From NCBI GenBank assembly GCA_963809695.1, contig CAWEKI010000012.1, forward strand, positions 186,001-250,000: 64,000 nucleotides of DNA. Reading direction: 5' to 3'. The DNA comes from JAGDMJ01 sp963809695 (GTDB lineage: Bacteria > Bacteroidota > Ignavibacteria > UBA10030 > UBA6906). Under the pieces are notes generated by a model that saw only the letters and a program-made list of their open reading frames with translations, was not told where the DNA came from and searched no databases. Each line of letters opens with the position of its first letter. Positions within the stretch are counted from its first letter, which is position 1. Below, one piece after another: positions 58,365 to 64,000 of this stretch. Position numbers and translations under genes: made by a program.

Positions 58365-59137
58365 CAGGACTGCTGCAGTCGTTTGACAACCGCGTCTGTG
58401 ATCTCCTTTATCAACGGTTCTGAGTCAAATCCATTCACGTCACATGATTTGTCGTCCTCGCATGTAACGCATCCCACATCGGTCCGGATACCAAACTTGG
58501 TCCGGAGGTCGGTGAGTTTTTGTACCTGCTCTTTGTTCAACGTGTTCATATGCCCGAGCTGCTGGGCCACAAATGCGATGTGAGCGAAATGCTCCAACGT
58601 CTCCATTTTGTAGTAGGCGTTGAACACATCCTTGCCGATCGTCAGGGCGCCATGATTGGCAAGGAGAAACGCATCGTGGTTGGGGAGGAATTTCAGGACA
58701 GGCTTGTAGAACTCCTCGGTGCCGGGTGTTCCGTATTCCACAAGCGGGATGCCCCCCAGCACGATGACGACTTCGGGAAGGATGCATTTGTCGAGGGCGA
58801 TACCCGCCACTGCGAATCCCGTTGCATACGGGGGATGAGCATGGCAGACGCTCTGGACATCGGGCCGGTCCTTGTAGACCTGGAGATGCATGAAGACTTC
58901 TGAAGAAGGCTTCTTCCCACCGCTCACCACTTTGCCTTGCAGATCCACAATTGTAAGATCCTCAGGTTTCATGAATCCTTTGCTGACCCCTGTTGGGGTG
59001 ATCAACACGCGGTTCTCATCCAGGCGAGCGCTGATATTGCCGTCATTTGAGGCGACATAGTTGCGCGCATAGACTCTGCGGCCCACTTCGACAATGTCGC
59101 GCTTGAGTGCAAGCAGGTTATTCAATCTCGTCTCCAT
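58364..59137 (-). CDS. Class II aldolase (fuculose-1-P/rhamnulose-1-P aldolase type) with C-terminal encapsulation-like helix
   Basis: The 257-residue protein has class II aldolase motifs: NDGNISARL, TPTGVSKGFM, the zinc HAHPPYATG and LLANHGALTIG. It should cleave a deoxy-ketose 1-phosphate into DHAP and L-lactaldehyde. After the catalytic domain, a linker with CVTC and CDV leads to a terminal amphipathic helix (LIKEITDAVVKRLQQS) that looks like an encapsulation peptide. ATG 59137 is chosen over a longer frame from 59161 that would overlap the dehydrogenase gene. This enzyme defines the compartment as the PVM (fucose/rhamnose) type. Confidence 0.88.
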   Translation of the reverse strand: METRLNNLLALKRDIVEVGRRVYARNYVASNDGNISARLDENRVLITPTGVSKGFMKPEDLTIVDLQGKVVSGGKKPSSEVFMHLQVYKDRPDVQSVCHAHPPYATGFAVAGIALDKCILPEVVIVLGGIPLVEYGTPGTEEFYKPVLKFLPNHDAFLLANHGALTIGKDVFNAYYKMETLEHFAHIAFVAQQLGHMNTLNKEQVQKLTDLRTKFGIRTDVGCVTCEDDKSCDVNGFDSEPLIKEITDAVVKRLQQS

Positions 59138-59153
59138 TGGAAATGTACGTTGA

Positions 59154-60578
59154 CTATACAATTTGAAGGCTCTTGTACGTTGTCAGGCGACGCACGCGGG
59201 CGAAATTTCTGGGGGTGCAGATCCCCTCTCCCGTCGGGCTCGCGATTGTGTGTGAAAAATATCCTTCCCCCGCCATCCCGCCGTTACCGGCCAGGCTGGA
59301 GCCGTTGACGACGACGATGGTCGTATCAAGCGCCCTGGTGAACTTCGTGATGTTCTGGAAATTGTTGGAATAGACCATGGCCGTGTGGCCGTAGCCATGC
59401 TCCGCCTTGACGGCCAGCGCTATCCCTTCATCAACGTCCTTCACCCTGACGACCGGCATATAGGGCATCATCTGTTCTTCCTGAACGAACTGGCAGGTGA
59501 ATTCCGCTTCTCCGTACAGCAGACGGACGCTGTCGGGTATCGTCAAACCGGCCGCGCGGGCGAGGATGCTGGCGTTTTTGCCGACAAATTCCCGGTTCAC
59601 CAGCACGTCTCCTTTCGGGCTCTTGGAAAAGACCTTGGCCGCGAGCGCCTGAACCTGCATCTTATTGAGACGAACCGCGCCTTGTTTGGCCATCGCCTGC
59701 ATGAACTTGTCGTAGACGGCGCCGACCACGAAGCACTCTTTTTCGGCAATGCAGAGAATGTTGTTGTCGAACGACGCCCCTTCGATGATCAGCCGCGCTG
59801 CGTCGTCCAGGCAGGCGGTTTCGTCCACCAGCACGGGGGGATTTCCCGGCCCGGCAGCGATGACCTTTTTTCCGGATCCAAATGCCGCCTTCACCAGGGC
59901 GGGCCCGCCGGTTGCGGCAATTATCCTGATATCAGGATGCGTGAATAGCTTTTGTGCGCTCTCCAGCGTAGGTTCCCGCACCATCGTGATCAGGTTGGCC
60001 GGGCCACCGTTCTCCTGTATAACCCTGTTGAAGATCCCCATGGCGTAGGCGGAGACCTTCTTGCCCGCGGGGTGGACGTTGAACACCACGCCGTTCCCCG
60101 GGGCGATCATGATGACGATGCTGTTGAACAGAACAGCGATTGGGTGCGTGGAAGGAGTGATTGCGGCGATGACGCCGTACGGTGCATAATCTTCGTAGAC
60201 GAGTCCCTTGTCGCCGGACCATGAGCGGGTCTCAAGGTCTTCGATGCCCGGGGTGGCGTCAGCCGAGTTATGCTTCTTTGCCACTTTGTCTTCAAAGCGC
60301 CCCATCCCGGTCTCGTCGAGCGCCCGACGGGCAAAATCCTCGGCGTGCTCATGCATGCTCCTGCGGAGGGCCGCGATGATCTTTTTCTTGCTCTCCTTCG
60401 GAGTCTGCGCCCAGATCTTCTGTGCCCGGGCGGCCGCCGCAATCGCCTGGTTGGCATCATCAAACACTCCGCCTTCCCACTTCACTGAGGTCGACGTGGG
60501 CACGTGCGGCTGCGCCCGGAGCCGGGCAATGACGGAATCGACGACTTCTGCTACAAGTTTCGGATCAACCTGAGACAT
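59154..60578 (-). CDS. Acylating aldehyde dehydrogenase (PduP-like), minus-strand arm
   Basis: The 474-residue protein starts with an amphipathic encapsulation-like helix (DPKLVAEVVDSVIARL) and linker, then has the CoA-acylating dehydrogenase core: ITPSTHPIAVLFNSIVIMIAPGN, GPGNPPVLVDETA and nucleophile C276 in NNILCIAEKE. Placed between PduL and the aldolase, it most likely turns lactaldehyde into lactoyl-CoA with NAD+. It has a diverged partner in the plus-strand arm. Confidence 0.93.
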   Translation of the reverse strand: MSQVDPKLVAEVVDSVIARLRAQPHVPTSTSVKWEGGVFDDANQAIAAAARAQKIWAQTPKESKKKIIAALRRSMHEHAEDFARRALDETGMGRFEDKVAKKHNSADATPGIEDLETRSWSGDKGLVYEDYAPYGVIAAITPSTHPIAVLFNSIVIMIAPGNGVVFNVHPAGKKVSAYAMGIFNRVIQENGGPANLITMVREPTLESAQKLFTHPDIRIIAATGGPALVKAAFGSGKKVIAAGPGNPPVLVDETACLDDAARLIIEGASFDNNILCIAEKECFVVGAVYDKFMQAMAKQGAVRLNKMQVQALAAKVFSKSPKGDVLVNREFVGKNASILARAAGLTIPDSVRLLYGEAEFTCQFVQEEQMMPYMPVVRVKDVDEGIALAVKAEHGYGHTAMVYSNNFQNITKFTRALDTTIVVVNGSSLAGNGGMAGEGYFSHTIASPTGEGICTPRNFARVRRLTTYKSLQIV

Positions 60579-60610
60579 GGATCAATTCCCTATATTCCTA
60601 ATTCAAGGTT

Positions 60611-60655
60611 CCCTCCGAAGGGTCTCCGTAAGAGACCTACGGACCTTCGGAAGGA
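60611..60655 (-). promoter_or_regulatory. Stem-loop between PduL and aldehyde dehydrogenase genes
   Basis: An inner stem (GGTCTC / GAGACC, 5-base loop) is flanked by a matching outer stem (CCGAAGG / CCTTCGG). It sits in the only sizeable gap (109 bases) inside an otherwise overlapping operon. No T-run follows, so it may be a processing or stability element that sets different amounts of shell and enzyme. Confidence 0.5.
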
Positions 60656-60687
60656 ATCAATGGATGAAGAATCGATGTGGCCTGACG

Positions 60688-61326
60688 CTACACAAGTCTC
60701 CCAAGCCCCTGCATCGTCAGGCCGGCGGCATTGGCTTCATCGGTATCGATATGCATTTCCAGCCTGGCGTTCTTTCCTACGCGGACGCGCACATTTTCAA
60801 AAACGACACCCATGGGTCCGTTCACGCGTACATGTGCCAGCTGTTCGTCGTGAACTCCGAGCCGTTCCGCATCTGCGGCGCTCATGTGGATGTGCCGCAG
60901 CGCCCGGATTGCTCCCTCCGCCAGATGCACGACGCCGCCAGGACCGACGAGAATGACCGGAGCCGTTCCCTTGATGTTTCCTGAATGACGCGCCGGGAGT
61001 TCAAGCCCCAAGTGCCTGCCGTCCGTATACGAGAATTCAACCTGCGTGGCTTTCCGGACCGGCCCCAGGATCCGCACCTTCTCAAAAACATGGCGGTTCG
61101 GACCGACCACGGTCACGGTTTCCTCAGCCGCGAACTCTCCGGGTTGGAGGAGATCTTTCATCTTTGTCAATTGCGAGCCGGGACCAAAGAGCTGCTCCAG
61201 ATGCTCCTGCGTAATATGCATATGCCGGGCAGAGACGCTGATGGGAATCACCTGGCCGGTATTGAGGAATTCACCGACGACTTCCCTGACGAGGCGCTCT
61301 ACGCGTGAGGCAAGTTCTTCGTTCAT
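60688..61326 (-). CDS. pduL: PduL-type phosphotransacylase
   Basis: The 212-residue protein has the two PduL domains with zinc-binding histidines (ISVSARHMHITQEHL and LRHIHMSAADAERLG). The first 25 residues (NEELASRVERLVREVVGEFL) form an amphipathic helix typical of an encapsulation peptide. It swaps CoA for phosphate, making acyl phosphate for the kinase and recycling CoA in the compartment. It overlaps the vertex protein gene by ATGA. Confidence 0.94.
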   Translation of the reverse strand: MNEELASRVERLVREVVGEFLNTGQVIPISVSARHMHITQEHLEQLFGPGSQLTKMKDLLQPGEFAAEETVTVVGPNRHVFEKVRILGPVRKATQVEFSYTDGRHLGLELPARHSGNIKGTAPVILVGPGGVVHLAEGAIRALRHIHMSAADAERLGVHDEQLAHVRVNGPMGVVFENVRVRVGKNARLEMHIDTDEANAAGLTMQGLGRLV

Positions 61327-61601
61327 GAGTGGTAATGTTCGATATGGTCGACAATGCCGACGATCACGCTGCGGAGAGGCATGCGCGACGCGAAGCCAAG
61401 GATCTCCGTAGCGGAACGTCCTTCGGACGCCACCAACACGATATCTCCGTCTCCTGCCCCCACAGTATCGACAGCGACGACTGTACCCCGCTTCGGTGTT
61501 CCGTCAGGGGAGACCGGTTCAACAAGCAGCACCTTTTTCCCTTCGTAGCACGGGTGTTTGGCGGTGGACACCACACATCCTTTGACTCTGCCTAGCATCA
61601 T
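61323..61601 (-). CDS. BMC-P pentameric vertex protein (EutN/CcmL family), copy 3
   Basis: The 92-residue protein shows the family start MLGRVKGCVVSTAKHPCYEGKK, AVDTVGAGDGDIVLVASEGR and the C-terminal VIVGIVDHIE. Pentamers of this protein close shell vertices. It is the third of three vertex genes in a row, each overlapping the next by four bases. Confidence 0.93.
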   Translation of the reverse strand: MMLGRVKGCVVSTAKHPCYEGKKVLLVEPVSPDGTPKRGTVVAVDTVGAGDGDIVLVASEGRSATEILGFASRMPLRSVIVGIVDHIEHYHS

Positions 61602-61879
61602 ACGGGCTCTGCTTTGGTTGTATCCAGGTGATCCACCAGCCCGACGATGGTGACATCGCTCGGGATTTGCCTGTTTTCAAAAGGGAACGTGGCTTCCGCG
61701 CCGCCAACCCAGAAGACGAGGTCCCCTTCCTTGGCGCCGACCGTGTCCACGGCCACGAGCTCAGTTCCCAGCGGCCGATCCGATTCATCCACCGGCTGCA
61801 TGATGTAGAGCTTCAGGCCGTCCAGCTTTTTGTCTTTGGCGGTTGCCCAGAGTTTGCCCGTGACGCGTCCAAGCTTCAT
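61598..61879 (-). CDS. BMC-P pentameric vertex protein (EutN/CcmL family), copy 2
   Basis: The 93-residue protein reads MKLGRVTGKLWATAKDKKLDG, AVDTVGAKEGDLVFWVGGAEA and VTIVGLVDHLD, matching EutN/CcmL. Three distinct vertex proteins in one operon are characteristic of PVM-type compartments. It overlaps both flanking vertex genes by ATGA. Confidence 0.93.
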   Translation of the reverse strand: MKLGRVTGKLWATAKDKKLDGLKLYIMQPVDESDRPLGTELVAVDTVGAKEGDLVFWVGGAEATFPFENRQIPSDVTIVGLVDHLDTTKAEPV

Positions 61880-62190
61880 CGGGTAGTGCCTTCCCTCACC
61901 TGGTCCTTCTGATAGACAACGCCCCCCCGGAGCTCGATGGTATCCACGATGGCAACAATGCTGGAGTCGGTCGGCACGTTGGTAAGGTCGTCCGTCTGCC
62001 GGGCTGAACTTCCCCGGACGACAATGACGATCTCCCCCTCACCGGCGCCGACAGAATCCACGGCAACAAGGTAATTATTCGTGGGTTTGGTGTCCGGACC
62101 GGTCAGATTTACCAACAACAGCTTGCGGCCCTGCAGACGCCCCGCTTTTGCGGTTGCGACGACTGTACCCTCGACACGGGCGAGTTCCAT
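61876..62190 (-). CDS. BMC-P pentameric vertex protein (EutN/CcmL family), copy 1
   Basis: The 104-residue protein reads MELARVEGTVVATAKAGRLQG, AVDSVGAGEGEIVIVVRGSSAR and SSIVAIVDTIELRGG, followed by a short basic tail. It is the first gene of the minus-strand arm, so the promoter should lie in 62191-62660. Confidence 0.93.
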   Translation of the reverse strand: MELARVEGTVVATAKAGRLQGRKLLLVNLTGPDTKPTNNYLVAVDSVGAGEGEIVIVVRGSSARQTDDLTNVPTDSSIVAIVDTIELRGGVVYQKDQVREGTTR

Positions 62191-62660
62191 TTGGGGGAGT
62201 CCTTTGAGTTGGTCAATGCACAGGAGGTTGATTCCAATCTAAGTAAAATTCTGCAAACATGGAACCATGAATTCCGGCGTAAATTCTGGCACAAAGGAGC
62301 GCGTCAAGCTGGTCAGTGCCGCCCATTTATCTGCTTTTCTACCTGGGGCTTCTTCCAGGTAGAATCCAAAAATGGCCCGTTTTGGTATTTTGTCAGTGGA
62401 ATTACCATCTTTCACCTAGAGTAAACACCCTAGTCGCAAATGCGAGAAATGCCTTATAGGTTCTGCTTCGAATTGTCTGCATATTCACATCATTGGAGTT
62501 TTGAAACCATTCTCATCACGCTCTTTCTCACGCCGCAAAGCCGCCGTTTAACACCCTTGGAGTTGTTCTCCTTGATACGCCCCTGAGAGTTTTCCCGGGT
62601 AGTGGAATTCTCCGCTCCATATTGGTGACTGCGGACCCGGCAAATCAAGGAGATACAGAC
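62191..62660. promoter_or_regulatory. 470-base divergent control region of the microcompartment minus arm
   Basis: No gene is seen here. Two adjacent hairpins lie at 62337-62364 (10-bp stem, CTACCTGG / CCAGGTAG core, 8-base loop) and 62366-62385 (CCAAAA / TTTTGG). They fall about 150-195 bases upstream of the first vertex gene and could be operators or part of its leader. No T-run follows on either strand, so termination is unlikely. Confidence 0.45.
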
Positions 62661-62954
62661 ATGATCCAGGGTCATGTGAAACTGATTGACAGTCAACACA
62701 AAGCGATCGTCCGAACGGAGTACGATGACTTGATCGTGCTTCGCGTGCTTGACGGGTCAAGACTGGATACCGGCGACATCATTGTCGGGTCGCTCGACTG
62801 CCAGGGTGAGAATGTTGTCCTTGACATCAACAAACAAGTTGGGGTGCGTGTGTACGTAGAGAATGGGCGTAGGTTGTTTGCCTCTGCCCGACAGCGCACC
62901 ACGAGCCGCCATTCGATCCCTTCCGACCACCCTGTGCGCAGGCTCGAGGCCTGA
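62661..62954 (+). CDS. Small hypothetical protein, 97 residues
   Basis: The ATG at 62661 has AAGGAG about nine bases upstream. The predicted protein is beta-rich (HVKLIDSQHKAIVRTEYDDLIVLRVLDG; DIIVGSLDCQGENVVLDI) with a basic C-terminal tail. It resembles no family I can name. It is divergent from the microcompartment vertex operon and could share its control region. Confidence 0.6.
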   Translation: MIQGHVKLIDSQHKAIVRTEYDDLIVLRVLDGSRLDTGDIIVGSLDCQGENVVLDINKQVGVRVYVENGRRLFASARQRTTSRHSIPSDHPVRRLEA

Positions 62955-63031
62955 GCGTTTCCACCTGCTCAGTGCTTATCAGGACAAACTGTTGGCGCAG
63001 TTCGCCATCCCCATTCCGCATAATTGAAAGA

Positions 63032-63049
63032 GCCTGGCATATGCCAGGC
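63032..63049. repeat. Perfect 18-base palindrome plus a third half-site
   Basis: GCCTGGCATATGCCAGGC is a perfect inverted repeat, and TGCCAGGC recurs 4 bases later at 63053-63060. It lies about 130 bases before the GH97 gene. It could be an operator for a dimeric regulator or the terminator hairpin of the preceding small gene; the lack of a T-run favours an operator. Confidence 0.55.
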
Positions 63050-63182
63050 ATTTGCCAGGCTTGTTCCTTCCTTTGGTTTGATTTTCCCCTCAGTTCCCCG
63101 TACCTTGATACGCGGTTACACAAACCTGCCACGAGATCCCGTTCTCTCACTACTAAAAGACTCGCTTCGGAGGGATACCAGA

Positions 63183-64000
63183 ATGAATTGCCTGCGTATG
63201 GGAGTGCTTCTGCTCTTGTGCGGCCTTACCACCGCCGGAACAAGCGCAGCGAAGGACGATTCGTACCGCGTTACCTCACCGGGAAAAAGGACCGAAGTCC
63301 AGATCGACACCAAAGGGACTATACAGATCTCGATTTTCTACAATAAAAAAGAGGTTGTCGCCCCCTCGCCTATCTGGATGGAACTGGATCAGCAACGGGT
63401 CCTCGGCCGTGATGCCTCCCCACGCTCCGCGCAGACGCAATCCATCAATGAGAATATCGTTCCGGTCGTTCCCGAGAAACGGAAGCTCGTTCCAAATGTC
63501 TGCAACGAACTGATACTCCACCTCTCCGGGAACTTCGGATTGAAAGTCCGGGCGTACGATGACGGCGCTGCGTACAGGTTCTTCACCACGCTCCCCGGCG
63601 AAATTACCGTAAAGCATGAAGAGGTAGAGCTGCATTTCTCGCCCTCAGATTCAGTCTATTTTCCCAAAGAGGAGAGTTTCCGTTCCCATTCTGAACGATT
63701 GTATCCTTACCTGGCAGTCACACAGATTGCCGACACTGATATGTGCTGCCTGCCTGCCCTCTTTATGAAAGAGAACGGCATCAAGGTGGCCTTCACCGAA
63801 GCTGACCTCCTCGACTATGCGGGCCTCTACCTCAAAGGTACCGGCCCTGGCAAGACAGTTTTGCGCTCAACTTTTCCCCCGTATCCTCTCGAGGAAAAAC
63901 AAACGGATGACCGGACTGTCGTGGTAACAAAAGGAGCGGACTTTATCGCCCGGACGAAGGGGACGCGGGAGTTTCCCTGGAGAGTGTTCCTCATTGCAGA
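63183..64000 (+). CDS. Secreted GH97 glycosidase, 3' truncated by the window edge
   Basis: The visible 272 residues start with a signal peptide (MNCLRMGVLLLLCGLTTAG) after GGAGGGATACCAGA. They match the N-terminal beta-sandwich of GH97 (SPGKRTEVQIDTKGTIQISIFYNKKEVVAPSPIWMEL; DDGAAYRFFTTLPGE). GH97 enzymes are alpha-glucosidases or alpha-galactosidases, inverting or retaining according to residues outside this window. The catalytic part is not visible, so activity is not assigned. Confidence 0.85.
   Translation, partial: MNCLRMGVLLLLCGLTTAGTSAAKDDSYRVTSPGKRTEVQIDTKGTIQISIFYNKKEVVAPSPIWMELDQQRVLGRDASPRSAQTQSINENIVPVVPEKRKLVPNVCNELILHLSGNFGLKVRAYDDGAAYRFFTTLPGEITVKHEEVELHFSPSDSVYFPKEESFRSHSERLYPYLAVTQIADTDMCCLPALFMKENGIKVAFTEADLLDYAGLYLKGTGPGKTVLRSTFPPYPLEEKQTDDRTVVVTKGADFIARTKGTREFPWRVFLIA

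Overview
The window reads as about 64 kb of a GC-rich bacterial chromosome with densely packed operons. I saw no rRNA, tRNA, CRISPR array or insertion sequence. A degenerate Por-type (T9SS) C-terminal sorting domain near 23.6 kb, WxxGxW repeat and beta-barrel envelope proteins, and a polysaccharide-degrading repertoire (GH127, GH78, GH97, GH109-like, GxGYxYP) point to the FCB superphylum (Bacteroidota/Ignavibacteriota or relatives). The [NiFe] hydrogenase, Hdr-type bifurcation modules and a microcompartment point to an anaerobic, fermentative plant-glycan degrader. The taxonomic call is inference.

Layout. 0-1.5 kb: tail of a multi-PAS protein. 1.6-11.2 kb: exported carbohydrate-active enzymes (GxGYxYP protein, two beta-L-arabinofuranosidase-type GH127 enzymes, and a divergently oriented alpha-L-rhamnosidase). 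11.3-14.1 kb: small envelope protein, VOC protein and MFS exporter. 14.4-19.1 kb: a compact cassette of ArsM-like methyltransferase, a 31-residue cysteine peptide missed by length cut-offs, radical SAM/SPASM enzyme, thioredoxin-thioredoxin reductase fusion (with an apparent one-base frameshift) and a Tat-exported aldo/keto reductase; this looks like a peptide-modification system. 19.2-23.9 kb: esterase, small proteins, an Fe-S protein, a zinc ribbon, and two gene remnants.

23.9-37.8 kb: one long redox operon. It encodes a QmoC-like membrane subunit, an HdrA N-terminal half fused to NuoE, HndB- and NuoF-like subunits, a set of signalling proteins (DRTGG, CBS-ATPase, DRTGG, PHP, ATPase), a 1089-residue 2Fe-2S/HdrA protein, MvhD, the [NiFe] hydrogenase small and large subunits, and the maturation protease. 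Together they suggest an NAD(P)-linked, probably electron-bifurcating group 3c-like hydrogenase with a split HdrA and a possible membrane connection. 37.9-44.6 kb (minus strand): GHMP sugar kinase, sugar ABC transporter and two URO-D-fold proteins. 44.8-47.2 kb: a CbiMN/Q/O-type ECF transporter, plausibly supplying nickel.

47.3-51.1 kb: tRNA-editing domain protein, outer-membrane protein, 2-hydroxyacid dehydrogenase and a GH109-like oxidoreductase. 51.3-62.2 kb: a two-operon bacterial microcompartment (BMC) locus. The plus-strand arm encodes a BMC domain-winged helix fusion, a ParA ATPase, two near-identical BMC-H proteins, an acylating aldehyde dehydrogenase, a degenerate EutJ, PduS-like and PduT-like proteins. 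The convergent minus-strand arm encodes three BMC-P vertex proteins, PduL, a second aldehyde dehydrogenase, a class II aldolase and acetate kinase. This fits a PVM-type compartment for L-rhamnose/L-fucose breakdown through lactaldehyde, matching the rhamnosidase upstream. The window ends in a GH97 glycosidase.
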